Below the pieces are notes generated by a model. The model made no database searches and had not been told where the DNA came from. It saw only the letters and a list, made by a program, of their open reading frames with translations. A DNA stretch of 64,000 bases from the NCBI GenBank assembly GCA_032622095.1, contig CP136062.1:38748918-38812917 (forward strand), written 5' to 3'. Both the position numbers and the translations under genes were made by a program. Shown here piece after piece: positions 11,361 through 23,139 of the stretch (within the stretch, counting starts at the first letter, position 1; each line of letters starts with the position of its first letter). The stretch is from Siphonodentalium dalli (Eukaryota > Mollusca > Scaphopoda > Gadilida > Siphonodentaliidae).

Positions 11361-12296
11361 GTGACGGTGATGAAGCTGATCGAAGCCAGGTGCCGGAACT
11401 CTGACGCAATATCTGGTAGAGCGAATACCGTAATTTACTGGACTAACTTGAAATCTGCTCTGTGCGTGGTTCCAAAAGCAGCAAGCACACTACTGCGCTC
11501 GGGAATATCGCACGAGTTGGAATCAAGAGTGGGAAAGCCGATGGTGGCGCCACCCGCCAAGGTCTGGAGTAGCCCGGATGTGTTCCGATACATGTTTGTG
11601 CGAAATCCTTGGTCGAGGTTATGGTCTGGATATGTCGATAAATTGGTGATGCTCGGATTCAGAAATAACAAATTCCCAATCTTCAATGCATTGAATCTGG
11701 GCGATTGTAGTAGAATTCCAACATTCGCAGAATTTATTGCATATCTCGCTAACCACGAGAACAACCCGGGAGTTATTAACCAGCATTGGGCCCCGATCAC
11801 GTGGTTGTGTGATCCCTGTTACTTTAAACCTCATTTCGTTGGTAAATTGGAAACTTTCGACGATGACCTGAAGTACATTGGACAAAAGCTTCACATTACT
11901 GACGAGATTCGTATTGCAAACGACAAAGAAGGTAAAGCTAGGAACAAATTCTTGATCCCAAATCAACTCAATTTTTACCTCAATAACAATGCATCGTGTG
12001 GCCTGTCTATTATGGGAATTTTGCATCGGATTTGGGTTGCTAGCATACTGACAGGTCGCATAAACAACAAAGCAGTCTTCCCCCAGGCTGAGCTCGAAGC
12101 GATCCAACCATTTACATTACAGCGATCGGATCTTGTCGTTGGCATATTTAAAAAGTACAGCCTTGAGGGGGAGGCTCGACGAGCGCAGAAGAATCTTCTA
12201 CGAGATAATGCCTACGCGGAAATTCCAGACGACCTTAAATCGCGCATCAGACGAATGTATAATGACGACTTTACGTTGTTTGGATACGACCCGTGA
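11361..12296 (+). CDS. Carbohydrate sulfotransferase catalytic exon
   Basis: Sulfotransferase family 2 enzymes (HNK-1ST/CHST8-14 group) move sulfate from PAPS to glycan hydroxyls in the Golgi lumen. The open frame begins at 11298, but a pyrimidine-rich acceptor ending TTTCCACAG at 11360 suggests the exon starts at 11361, in frame. Numbered from the ATG at 11298, the 5'-phosphosulfate loop is CVVPKAAST (56-64) and the 3'-phosphate motif is FRYMFVRNPWSRLWSGY (96-112). Later come an INQHWAP...CDPCYF...FVGKLETFDDD region and a DDFTLFGYD terminus, all in the family order. No N-terminal membrane anchor is encoded, so at least one upstream exon is expected; I could not identify it. The frame is intact. 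A transposed or retrocopied gene fragment cannot be excluded. The stop is 41 bp from a MITE. Confidence 0.85.
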   Translation: MTVMKLIEARCRNSDAISGRANTVIYWTNLKSALCVVPKAASTLLRSGISHELESRVGKPMVAPPAKVWSSPDVFRYMFVRNPWSRLWSGYVDKLVMLGFRNNKFPIFNALNLGDCSRIPTFAEFIAYLANHENNPGVINQHWAPITWLCDPCYFKPHFVGKLETFDDDLKYIGQKLHITDEIRIANDKEGKARNKFLIPNQLNFYLNNNASCGLSIMGILHRIWVASILTGRINNKAVFPQAELEAIQPFTLQRSDLVVGIFKKYSLEGEARRAQKNLLRDNAYAEIPDDLKSRIRRMYNDDFTLFGYDP

Positions 12297-12337
12297 CGAC
12301 TGCCATTGTACCTGAAGATTGTCCGTGAACTAGGAAG

Positions 12338-12823
12338 CCACCCCTTGCCAAGTGGTCCTGCTAATATGCTATGATGCTGGTGGTCCTGCTGAATTGCTAT
12401 GATGCGAATAGGGCAAACTGATGTCGTTATGAAATAGTACCGTTATATTTTCTAAAGTTATCATTTTCGCGGTGTTTGACTAATCAGAGCGATTTGAGAA
12501 AAAACAGGACATATATATTTTTGAAAAATATCATAATGCCTGCGCTGGTGTTCCTAAAATGACGGAATAACCCATCTTGATCATAGTCAATATTCAACAA
12601 TTTATACATTTAGTATTACAAATATTTCGCAATAAATATATTTTTGAATGTTTGATGCGCATAATGGCTTTTCCTGGATATGTTCAGATTATCGAAACAC
12701 CGCGATAAAGATAAATTAAACAAATATAACGGTACTTTTTGTTAACATCATTTTGCCCTAACATCATCATAGCAATTCAGCAGGACCCAACCGCATCATA
12801 TCAGGAACACTTGACCAGGGTGG
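12338..12823. mobile_element. CCACCC-ended TIR element, family T3, copy 1
   Basis: The left terminus (CCACCCCTTGCCAAGTGGTC) and right terminus (inverted CCACCCTGGTCAAGTG) enclose a 486-bp element. AGTTCGGTCCT-like subterminal blocks (GGTCCTGCTGAATTGCTATG) occur on both sides. A second copy is at 31014-31533. It starts 41 bp after the sulfotransferase stop, so it may form part of that gene's 3' UTR. An AATAAATAT at about 12621 is the nearest polyadenylation-like signal and lies inside this element. Confidence 0.75.
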
Positions 12824-13733
12824 AAGCCTGTTCTTGATCTTGAGAGGTTTCCGGCGACCTTGTAGGACCGTGATTCGGGTTGTCGAAATGTCTGCGTTCA
12901 TGCATTCTGGAAATGGGTGAAACTGAACATGCAATGATTGTATTCAGTATGCAACGTTGTCAGCAGTTTAATTTTTTTTCGTTTGGACGTTAATCATTAT
13001 AGTGTTATTTGTTATACATTATAGTGTTATTTGTTATACATTTGTTATTTGTTGATGTTAACATTGTTCACCCGAGCGTGATAAGTTCTTCACAACAGAA
13101 CATTACGATATAAAGGGACATAATGCATTCACAGTGGGAACACGTGTGCGGGGCTGGTCATAAATTGTAAAACAGTCATCACTAAAAACATGGAGAAAGA
13201 AACCCTTTCTTATTTGTATTAATAACTCTCCAGATAAAGCATTTAAAACAGTTGTTATATAAATCATACTGCGATAGTGCCAGTCATGTGATCAACATAT
13301 AGCAGAGCAAATTCTGATAAATTCGTAACAAATGTTAGGTAACATATTAGATGCATAGATATATTGTGTATGTATTATGTGCATATATTTAGTATATTTA
13401 TCGAATTATTTGGCCACCGGATTGAAACGAGAGCGATAAATTGCATGCACTACACCCCATTGCCTGTAATTATTTGAATGCGGTTCGGTTCTACACCCGG
13501 TTCTGTAGTTATACGCCTTGCGGTGTGTTAGTTTCTACATTGTCGAATTTCAAAATAAGCCGGAGCGTATTTCAAAGTAATTTTGACTATCTCTTCATTT
13601 CAACATGTTTATAAAATTCAACATAAAAAATTTAAAAAGTAGAATTGAGCATTTATATTTGTCTACCGTTGTCATCGGTACCCGATGTTGTAATGTTTGA
13701 CTGAAATAAATGCTAAATTTCTTAAGGAGGCAT
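12824..13733. other. No recognisable gene or repeat
   Basis: This is AT-rich sequence. A short direct repeat of TTATAGTGTTATTTGTTATACA lies near 12998-13040, shown here only as repeated TTATTTGTTATACATT blocks. I see nothing coding. Confidence 0.5.
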
Positions 13734-13982
13734 CCCATTCGTGAATTATTAAAACAAATCCCAATTTCAGACAATAAATTTGAATGAAAATATCATTCTT
13801 TATAACTAATGTATTTTTTAAAATAGAAAGCAATCATTTATTTGTGCAGATCGATAGACAGTTTGACTGGAAATATAAAAAAACACTGCATTATCATGAC
13901 TATCTAGAATATGCTCTCAGTCTATCATCTGAAAGCACGACTGTCTGCTAGTAAATAAATAAAATTGTTTTCACTACATATA
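13734..13982. mobile_element. Left half of a split foldback element
   Basis: This 249-bp segment, starting AAGGAGGCATCCCATT, is the diverged reverse complement of 23745-24060, which ends at 24060 with the inverse of AAGGCGCCCCATC. Shared inner landmarks are CTCAGTCTA(T/C)CATCTGAA and GACTGTCTGC. The 13983-23521 element separates the two halves. Joined, the host foldback would be about 0.79 kb. Confidence 0.7.
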
Positions 13983-14330
13983 CAGTACAAGGCCCGTGGT
14001 TTTTTACATGTCCACGGAAGACCCCGCGCGATTTTTCCGTGTTCAAAATCTAAACTCGCCAAGAACACGGTCTGGGTAAACGTGTTCAATCGTGTTCAGA
14101 TTTTGAACACGCTCTGATCACGTTTGAACACGCTCTGATCACGTTTGAACACGGAACATCCACGCTATGATCACGGTACGACGAACGGGTGACCACGGCC
14201 AAATGATCACGTTTGAACACGGAAATCCACGCTATGACCACGGGTGACCACGGCCATACCACAGGTGACCGCGACATGAACACGGAGGAACATGGCTGAA
14301 CACGGAAACATCGCTGGCGGCCGGAGCTTG
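13983..14330. repeat. Left subterminal array of ACACGG/CCACGG motifs
   Basis: Degenerate copies of GTTTGAACACG, TGATCACG and TGACCACGG recur every 10-25 bp. The region is far more GC-rich than its surroundings. The same word set, in inverse arrangement, fills 23140-23521. Confidence 0.8.
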
Positions 14331-14344
14331 GCAAGCCGCGGTGG

Positions 14345-14725
14345 CAGAGCTCGCGGTGTCCGTTACGTAATTAATTGTCACCTCCCTAGTCCAAAATATA
14401 TTCTCGAAATTGCTGCTCAAATTGGCAAATGAGCAGCATCATTTTATTTAACCGAAATTTTATCGAAATTCAACCCGTCGATTGTAAAAATTGGCCAAGA
14501 GAAAGTAAAGCTACCAATATACCGCGATTACTCATAAAAAATAACTAATATATGGGAGTCGGAGGGAGTCGGAATGGTACCGATACACATGCATTATTTC
14601 AAGAAGGGTGCTAACTTAATACTAAACTCTAATATTTTGACAGGAACATATGACTATATATATTTATTGAATCTTATAGATTTACATCTTCCTGTTGTTA
14701 GATCGAAAATATCTTGACGGGACCT
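14345..14725 (+). repeat. Dispersed repeat R3, copy 1
   Basis: The repeat begins near GAGCTCGCGGTGTCCGTTAC. It is shared with 16945-17240 and 19405-19800. All three contain a short ATG-started frame (near MSSNILFNGNF in copies 2 and 3). Copy 1 has many amino-acid-changing differences and an early stop, so the frame does not look selected. Confidence 0.75.
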
Positions 14726-15206
14726 TTGATAAATGTTCAATTTAGTTTCAATTTAGAATTTGTCTGGTATCAATGTCCGTTTAGTTTTAAACAAACCTTC
14801 GAACGTTGTGTCGGATTAGAACCTTTCTCCAATATATTTACACGAACATATGAATATTTAATATGTATTAAAATAATAATATATTCTGACCTGATATAAT
14901 TCGCTTCATAGAAACTATTTCGATGGATGGATGGCTTCGTTTTGCTAATTATTATAATCGATATCCGTAAACAGCGCAGAGGGTTTCAGCTCAAAATGTC
15001 CCTATTTTAAATTTGATTTTACTGCAATATTTTGTTTACAGAAATATCTTATTATGTTTTATATATATTAAACGACTAAAATATTCAAACTGATAATCGG
15101 TCGTTTCAAGCATGGCAATTATGTCCACGGAAACTTATTTATTGTCAGTTTTGTTAACCTACATGATGTGGGTGGGGTTAGGGTATTTACTGTTATTGAT
15201 GACCAT

Positions 15207-16184
15207 AAGGCTGCGTTTATACTGCTGTAGAAATGTATACAGATCTGTATGAAGTCACGTGTCGCGCATTACTGTGATCACAACATGATTACTAATATTG
15301 AACGCTCGCTGATCAGTACTCTGGTAATTGACAATTCACTGCGAGTCGTGTCAGTTTAGGCCAGACATAAACATGTATCAACTATCAGCAGATAACAGCG
15401 ATTTGGTATGTGCCGCATGTATTTAAAGTGTACCCTTATACCACTTGATAATGGTTCGAAGAAAGAATGAAAATCATGCAGTTACCCTACAACACCCTTT
15501 ATTTGACCAAATGTAGTAAAATTTCCAACTGATGACAATTCCAATGACAATGTTGACCAATTTAGGACAATATTGTTTTCTTAAATTACATGCAGTTTTT
15601 ATATATAGCTGTTAGACAATAAATATGATGATGATGACTGGCCACGGGGAGGGACCAGGACGCAATCTTTCCAAGTGTTGGACATTTTCAACATGACACC
15701 CGCCCCTATGATAAGGTTGGAAAATTTCCAGCTGATGGCCATTCCAGCCCAAAATTTTGATAAAAAGTAGGAAATTATGCAAATATTGGTCCGAAAACAA
15801 TACCCCCCCCCCCCAAATAAAATATTTGAAAATCAAACTACAAGATCATTTTCAATCTATTGTTGGTTTGGAAATTACAACTAATGTTGTGTAAGGTATG
15901 AAATTTCCAACCGTTGAACAAGTTGCCACGTCCCTGTCCGTGTTCAATATTCGAAATACACGGGTTGAAATGACAACGAAAACATTCGCCAAGCCCGAGT
16001 AACAATTAATCAAAACTGATTTGCCTGTCGCAATGCTTCGGCGTTTATCGTGACGTTAGCGGACACGATTTTTGCTCACACGAACTAATACCGTTTTCTT
16101 TCTGTGTGAATTTCTATATCAACCTGTTTACACTAGTCTGCGTGTAGATCTGTGTACATTTCTATAGCAATGTAAATGCACCCT
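15207..16184. mobile_element. TIR element with AGGSTGCGTTTA-type ends
   Basis: The left end AAGGCTGCGTTTATACTGC, followed by GTAGAAATGTATACAGATCT, is mirrored by the right end (inverse AGGGTGCATTTACATTGC, then TATAGAAATGTACACAGATCT). The TIRs are about 45 bp with a few mismatches. Inside lies a degenerate block with AAATTTCCAACTGATGACAA-like segments at about 15511, 15721 and 15901. There is no coding capacity. A hAT-like affiliation is possible, but I see no clear 8-bp duplication. Confidence 0.6.
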
Positions 16185-17238
16185 AACCTGCGTGTGTACA
16201 TTCGACCTCATGTCAAGTGCCCTCCCATAAGTTTTACGATAATATTTATTTTTATATACTTTATTGAAATTAATTAACGTATGGGTCAATTCAAGTTTCA
16301 ACTTTTAAAACACAGTGGCCAGTGATTAGTTGGTCAGCTGATTATGAAACACCAGTGTTTTGAAAACACATTGGCTTCTTCATAGCATTATGATATAACA
16401 CCATGCAGACACCATCGAAAACAAAGAGGTCAGCTAAATTAAGTACAATTAGACAAATAGTGTAGATAAGGTTCGTATTGTGGCTTAGTGTGGTATTGCA
16501 AAATTTAGTTTTTTTAATTTAAATTTAAATTTTTTTAAATGATTTTTCACCAATGCAAATGAAATAGTCCTGGTAAATTCAAAAAAGAGACTAAAATTAA
16601 ATTTTATTTTTTGGAAAGTTATATACATCAATACAACTATAACGGTAAGTAAAACAAGATCAGTAGGAAGACGACCAATCCTGGCCATACTGGCCCTGTA
16701 CAAAACAAATTCTCCACTTGTTAAAAGGGTGCCATTTCCTGCTATGCGTTTCCAAAAGCGGCGATGGGTGAAGTCAGCGAAAAGGAAACCGCCGATTTTT
16801 TTTATATGAGATATGGACATTTGTACTAAATTAACTCATTCGATGTCAGGTTCGGTCGTACCAAGAAGAGGATTGTTCCCCGCCTGTGCATTGGGTATGT
16901 GGCATCACAACCACCCGCGCTTACAGTGAAATATATATTTATATTGGAGGAGGAGCTCGTGGTGTGTGCGTTACGTAATTAATTATCACCTCCATAGTCC
17001 AAATTATATTCTCGAAATTGCTGCTCAAATGGCAAATGAGCAGCAACATTTTATTTAACGGAAATTTCATCGAAATTCAACCCGTCGATTGTGAAAATTG
17101 GCCCAGAAAAAGTAAAGACACCACCACACCGCGATTATTCATAAAAAATAACTTATATATGGGAGTCGGAATGGTACCGATACACGTGCATTATTTCAAG
17201 AAGGGTGCTAACTTAATACTAAATAAATCGAATATATG
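16144..17238 (+). repeat. 1.1-kb duplicated block, copy A
   Basis: This block is near-identical to 18373-19700, offset about 2.23 kb, starting at GTAGATCTGTGTACATTTCT. Copy A has an extra ~43 bp near 16362-16404 relative to copy B. The block ends with repeat R3. An ORF at 16485-16820 (minus) is interrupted in copy B by a 280-bp insertion and is not recognisable. Confidence 0.8.
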
Positions 17239-17241
17239 GTA

Positions 17242-17440
17242 CCGAGATGTAAATATTTACAATTGAGCGTAGTTCAGACGATGTTTTCTATGTAGTGTTA
17301 CGGTCGATTTGATTCAGATTTTCGGTGATGTTAGTATAATGTTACATTCATCCAGTTGACATAGCACCTGAATGCTAACTTATCAGTTTAACGCCCCCGA
17401 AAGTTGTCCATAATATGTCTTTAACGGTATCGTCTCGGGG
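17242..17440 (-). repeat. Dispersed repeat D1, copy 1
   Basis: In inverse orientation it carries landmarks shared with 22185-22430, 43175-43300 and 56535-56704: TATGGACTT, GATAAGT, and CAACTGGATGAATGT followed by TACTAACATCACCGAAAAT. Confidence 0.6.
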
Positions 17441-17798
17441 CATCAAAAATATGACATACTAACGAAGTACTTGAGCGCTATGGCATAAATGAACGGTTCG
17501 CACTTCAGTAACCTTCCTCGTTTTGTTATAGACGCGGGTGTTCAGCGCGTGTTAATTGAAATGCGAATATCCATATAACCAAAGTTATTAAAAAACATTT
17601 GTTTCCATTCCTTAGTTTTCAGTGCCTGATCACGTCAATACTATTGATATGTGATAAGATACATTGAAGACAATGACAAACATGTCACGGTCCAATATAA
17701 CACGAGAAAGAGTCCGATGAATGTATCCGGTTCAATCGAAACGATGTTTAGTAAAACGATCGACCATACTCAGAAAGAACATTACAGATGTCGATGTA

Positions 17799-18372
17799 TT
17801 GGCTGCGGACACACGTACCACAGTAGCGATGGCATAGTAGGTGTGACAATTTGTGATGGTGGAATTTTGTGACAATTGGTTCGTCATAATTCTGTGCCAT
17901 AGCTATCCATGCATGTCGCCCGCTGATTTTCCTCACAATGAGTCGACTGGGCCAATTGACCATTGCTTTTCGCAAAGGTTGATATCTACTCATTAAGTTT
18001 TGCTAAATTGTATTCACGATGCTATATATAATTGCACGATATATCGTCCAGAATTGTGTTTGACCGTGGCCTGGTTGTAAATCCTCATTGACTCACATAT
18101 CATTATTGTGGTAAGTTTTTTTTATATGATCTCAATGCATGCATGTTTATCTACTTATATTAATTTCATTAGTAAGAACAATCATGGCTGTTGAGATGGG
18201 TTATTCATTAAGTTATCAAGTGGACTTGTGTCTTAACATGTAAAATATAACACTGCGTGTTGAGTAAAGATCAACACTGACAAGACATTCACAGGTAGAT
18301 ACATCCTTGAGAGATCGAACGTCGCTGGTAGAGCTTGGTAGACTCATTGTTCGAATGTGCAGAGGGCGACAT
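17799..18372. mobile_element. TIR element M2, right end truncated
   Basis: It starts TTGGCTGCGGACACACGTAC and is collinear with the full copy at 29498-30009. It stops at GGGCGACATGT, where duplicated block B begins. The missing right terminus suggests that a rearrangement creating block B removed it. Confidence 0.75.
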
Positions 18373-19700
18373 GTAGATCTGTGTACATTTATGTAGCAAT
18401 GTAAATGCACCCTAACCTGCGTGTGTACATTCGACCTCATGTCAAGTGCCCTCCCATAAGTTTTACGATAATATTTATTTTTATATACTTTATTGAAATT
18501 AATTAACGTATGGGTCAATTCAAGTTTCAACTTTTAAAACACAGTGGCCAGTGATTAGTTGGTCAGCTGATTATGAAACACCAGTGTTTTGCAGACACCA
18601 TCGAAAACAAAGAGGTCAGCTAAATTAAGTACAATTAGACAAATAGTGTAGATAAGGTTAGTTTTGGGGCTTAGTGTGGTATTGCAAAATTTAGTTTTTT
18701 TAATTTAAATTAAAAAAATTTAAAATGATTTTTCACCAATGCAAATGAAATAGTCCTGGTAAATTCAATAAAGAGACTAAAATTAAATTTTATTTTTTGG
18801 AAAGTTATACACATCAATACAACTATAATGGTAAGTAAAACAAGATCAGTAGGAATACGACCAATCCTGGCCATACTGGCCCTGTACAAAACAAATTCTC
18901 CACTTGTTATCTCTGTTGTGCAATCGTCCGTATCCCCCGATTAGAAACTGTACTCTGTAACCGATGTCCCATATCCGTAAACTGTGTGAAATTGTCTCTC
19001 CGATATACAATGCATCAAGTATGTATGGGCGTAGGACGTGGAGTCTATGTTTTGTACAAATCATGCAATGCATGTAGCCCTGTTCAGTTATCACTGTTAT
19101 TATATATTCCTCAGGCACCCGGAAATTAATAACGGACCGACAAAAATGAGACAATGGGCTAATCAAGCCATTGTCTAGAGATTATCAAAAGAATGCCATT
19201 TCCTGCTATGCGTTTCAAAAAGCGGCGATGGGTGAAGTCAGTGAAAAGGAAACCGTCGATTTTTTTTATATGAGATATGGACATTTGCACTAAATTAACT
19301 CATTCGATGTCAGGTTCGGTCGTACCAAGAAGGGGATTGTTCCCCGCCTGTCCATTGGGTATGTGGCATCAAAACCACCCTCGCGTACAATGAAATATAT
19401 ATTTATATTGGAAGAGGAGCTCGTGGTGTGTGCGTTACGTAATTAATTATCACCTCCATAGTCCAAATTATATTCTCGAAATTGCTGCTAAAATTGGCAA
19501 ATGAGCAGCAACATTTTATTTAACGGAAATTTCATCGAAATTCAACCCGTCGATTGTGAAAATTGGCCCAGAAAAAGTAAAGATACCACCACACCGCGAT
19601 TATTCATAAAAATAACTTATATATGGGAGTCGCAATGGTACCGATACACGTGCATTATTTCAAGAAGATTGCTAACTTACATGTAATACTAAATAAATCG
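18373..19700 (+). repeat. 1.1-kb duplicated block, copy B with 280-bp insertion
   Basis: Collinear with block A. An additional ~280 bp lies at about 18909-19187, between CTCCACTTGTTA and AAAAGAATGCCATTTCC. The extra piece contains the ORF end at 18846-19166 (minus), which I do not recognise. Confidence 0.8.
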
Positions 19701-19800
19701 AATATTTTGACAGGAACATATGACTATATATATTTATTGAATCTTGTAGATTTACATCTTCCTGTTGTTAGATCGAAAATATCTTGACGGGACATTTAGG
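19405..19800 (+). repeat. Dispersed repeat R3, copy 3 (longest)
   Basis: Matches 14345-14725 over its whole length, through CTTCCTGTTGTTAGATCG and TCTTGACGGGAC. It then joins GGGTATTTACTGTTATTGAT, which is also found at 15181. Confidence 0.75.
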
Positions 19801-19984
19801 GTATTTACTGTTATTGATGACCATAACATGGGTGTGTCTTTTTACCGGATTCCGGATCCCGGGTATGAATTTCATGCTTGTTTTATCACACATTTAACCC
19901 ATTAAAAGCCGTTTGACACGCGGAAACTGGTTAGGAGGTGAGATTAAACCAAAATAGGGCTGTCGTGCTCATTCAACCCGATTA

Positions 19985-20465
19985 ATCGTATTTAAAGGTG
20001 CATATCGTGCCCGGATCAGCATACTTCTTATATTTTCATATAGACACGGTTGTTGGATTGATTTTACGTGACCATGATGGCATTTAAGGGAACACACCAT
20101 ATCCGGATCCGAATTAATTATCTCGTAATTATTGATCATATTTAAAGGTAGATATCATGTCCGGATCCGGTTTTTTTTTCTCTCTCTTTTTTTTCTATAT
20201 AAATTATCGTCATTTTGATATATTAAATGTCACGTGGAACAAAGTTATAAGTTGATTTTGAGACGTTATACTAGGCTGTTGGATTGATTTCACGGAATAA
20301 TTATCGCATTTAAAGGTACACACCATGTGCGGAACCGACTTAATTTCCACGTATTTACTGATAATATTTAAAGGTACAGATTATGCCCGGGTCAGGATTT
20401 TTCTTCTTATAAAGTAATGCTTATTTAATACAAAAAATGTAAACTGAGTCGCGTGGAACTAGGTT
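19985..20465 (+). repeat. ~225-bp tandem repeat, two units plus a partial
   Basis: TATTTAAAGGTRBATAT, followed by ATGCCCGGATC, recurs at about 19989, 20138 and 20359. GTTGGATTGATTTYACG occurs at about 20050 and 20277, with a period of about 225 bp. The CCGGATCCGG words recur throughout. Confidence 0.65.
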
Positions 20466-22184
20466 ATAGATGTTGATGTTTAGATCAGATCATTCCCGGA
20501 TTCGGATACGAATAGTCCGTTGGGGTACTGTTGGAACCGGAATTAAATTCTCTACAGGATGATCGCAACACCGAAGCGATATATCGAACAATAAGACCGT
20601 AAACCACAGTTATTTATTGTCCGAAGTACGCGAAAGCGAGGTGTGTTAAGAACTGACATGTTCCATCTGCTTTCGTGCACATTGGGGACCGGAACCATAG
20701 TGGTCAATAACGCATGTGGACATAATTTTTTAGTACCATCTTGTTCTATTTCAATATTGACAATGTCTGAATCATTCTTTGTATATAAGTCTTCTTGCCA
20801 CATGGAACAATATGGATGTAAAATATGTTCGAAGCCGACACCATATCATATTTAAACCGTATAGACAGTATCTGCTTGCAATAATTAGCCCTCATACAAC
20901 TTTTTTTGCGATGAACTAATTCGATATCCGGGTAGCTGTAGTGCTCAATATAACTTCTCTTAGTTCTCTACCACATGCCAGGAGTTTTTTTTGTTGTGTG
21001 GTAAGATCGAACCACAACATACCGAAAACAACAGTTGTCTGCAAAACGATCCCGAATCATCATTTCGATTACCTTTATTCCCTTTCAAACTAGAGTTCTT
21101 TCACGGTAAAACGAATCCGATAGATGTTAAAAGACAATGGTATTTCACTAATCGACACTAATCATTACTTGAAGGTTACTTGAAGAACGTGTTAATTGCT
21201 GGTTGATATATCGGGTCATTTAATTGACGGGGAAATTGTCGTCTTTTTGAGTGGCATTTATCGATCCATCCATCTATTGATGAACTACAAAAATATAGGC
21301 TATCACCGACGTCATATGCGACAACAAGACAATGGCTGAACTCCGAGCGTGAAATTTTGTCCTTTTGTCTCGATCAGTGCATGCATTAAATATTTATCGA
21401 TATGGGTTTTTAATGGCGTGGTGCCACTTCAGTCTGAAATGAAACGCATCAAACGGTACGTTATCTTTAACACCTTCTATAGATTCAGTTTGCATAGTAG
21501 CCAATACACATGGCTGAAACACTAAGAACACACAACGAATGAACTTAATATAGATCTAGATTGGTTGTACCGACCTCACCTCTTTGTTGCTTCATGGAAT
21601 GCTAGAACGTTCAGCAACCTGTTATAGTGTGGTATATACGATTGACACTTAAATATAAGTATTGTCATCGCGATGGGTGTTGCTCTTTTAAAATGTGGCA
21701 TCGGTTAAGACCGCCATAAACAGAACGAATATAAATTTATAGACATATTGTGTAAAATCATAAATAGCATGTTATTGTCAAGACCGTACGGTTTGTTAAT
21801 AAACAAAAATCCATATTATGATACAGTAGAGTGAGTAAAGTGTGCTATACGCAAAGCACTCAACACAGAGGAGTCCCCGATAAGTTTACTTTAACAAGAA
21901 TTCTGCGTTGAATTAAATTCTCGGTTCACACAAAGTGTTTTGTGGGTAATATCACTTTCATATTATCATTATACTATACTTTTAGTATATTCTTGATAAA
22001 ATTCATAATTAGGTAACTTTTATTTTATTTTCAATATTGTGACCTTTGACGAAACTGCAGAACATTTAAGTCATTTTAAGAGTTATTGTTCATTTAGCAT
22101 GGTTAAGAATGTTCTAGATCACTGTTAAAGCAATGATAACCGATCTCAAACTACAAATATGATATCTTGTTAGCGGTGGCACAG
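20466..22184. other. No recognisable gene; unique-looking interior
   Basis: About 1.7 kb inside the large TA element, without clear coding regions. Overlapping ORFs near 20552-20855 on both strands have no recognisable motifs. Confidence 0.45.
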
Positions 22185-22430
22185 GCTAACTTATATTATG
22201 GACTTGTTCTGTTGCGTATAACCTGATAAGTCAGTATTCAGGTGCTATGCAAACTGGGGAAATGTAGCATCGCCGAAAATCTCAAACAAATCAAAAGTAC
22301 CGTCTAAACTAAGCTCAATTGTAATTATTTACTTCTCAATTCGGGACGCAACTGTCTACGGTAAACTAACGAAACCGGTTTCACATTCGAGAATATCTGC
22401 ATTTAATCTACTTTATATTTTAGGACTTCT
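22185..22430 (+). repeat. Dispersed repeat D1, copy 2
   Basis: Shares TTATGGACTTGTTC, the CAGGTGCTATGC segment, ATCGCCGAAAATCTCAA and TAAACTAACGAAA with the D1 copies at 56535-59110 and 62825-62995. Confidence 0.65.
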
Positions 22431-22900
22431 GTTTGTTTGTTTGTTGTTTGTCTGTTAGCTATGGCCGGGAAAACTGCCGGGCGGATTTAGCCCAAACTTG
22501 CTATCTGAGGGTAAAAACCGCGGGAATGGTCATCGGACCGCTTCTGAGAACGTCAGAGCACTCATTCTCCAACCCCCCGCCACCGCAATGGGAATTCATG
22601 GGTTAATTGCGTGATAGTTAAAGAGCGTTCGTATCCGCAGTGTCGTTGATAAAGAGCGTGTATGTGTCCAGACATGAGCGTGCTGTGCCTGTGTACAGAC
22701 ATGAGCGTGTTGTGTGATTCTTAAGTCCGTGTTCGTACTTAGGGGTTCCTGGGAATTTGGGGAGATTTTCATCGGGTCAGTTTTTCCGCCCGAGGTGACA
22801 TTCACCTTGAAACGGGTACCCACAAATGATCTAATATATAGTTTGGGACTTCTGTTTGTTTGTCTGTCTGTTAGCTATGGCCGGGAAACACAAGAAAATA
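22431..22900 (+). repeat. TTTGTTTGTCTGTTAGC repeat, two copies, and a 30-bp tandem
   Basis: GGACTTCTGTTTGTTTGT, with TTAGCTATGGCCGGGAAA after it, occurs at about 22424 and again at about 22847. Between them, near 22655-22715, TCCAGACATGAGCGTG-type units are tandemly repeated (30 bp, two to three units). Confidence 0.6.
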
Positions 22901-23139
22901 TTAATGCCAACTAAAATAAAATGCGACAACAAAACATGACACGGATATAAAGGCCATTGACACGGATTAACAAATATGCATATATATATATATAATTCAA
23001 TATATGAAATTGTTTTTTATTATAAAAGATTTTATCTGACAATTCTTTATTCATTGACGAAATCAATCCGGGCCAAATATACCCGAAAAAATCCTACCGC
23101 AAGTAATACTGCGGCAACTCTTTGATGTCGCGGATTATT

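Noticed and set aside
17018-19686. Conserved small ORF (MSSNILFNGNF...) in two copies of repeat R3
   Set aside because: The third copy has many amino-acid changes and an early stop. The conservation simply reflects recent duplication of block A/B.
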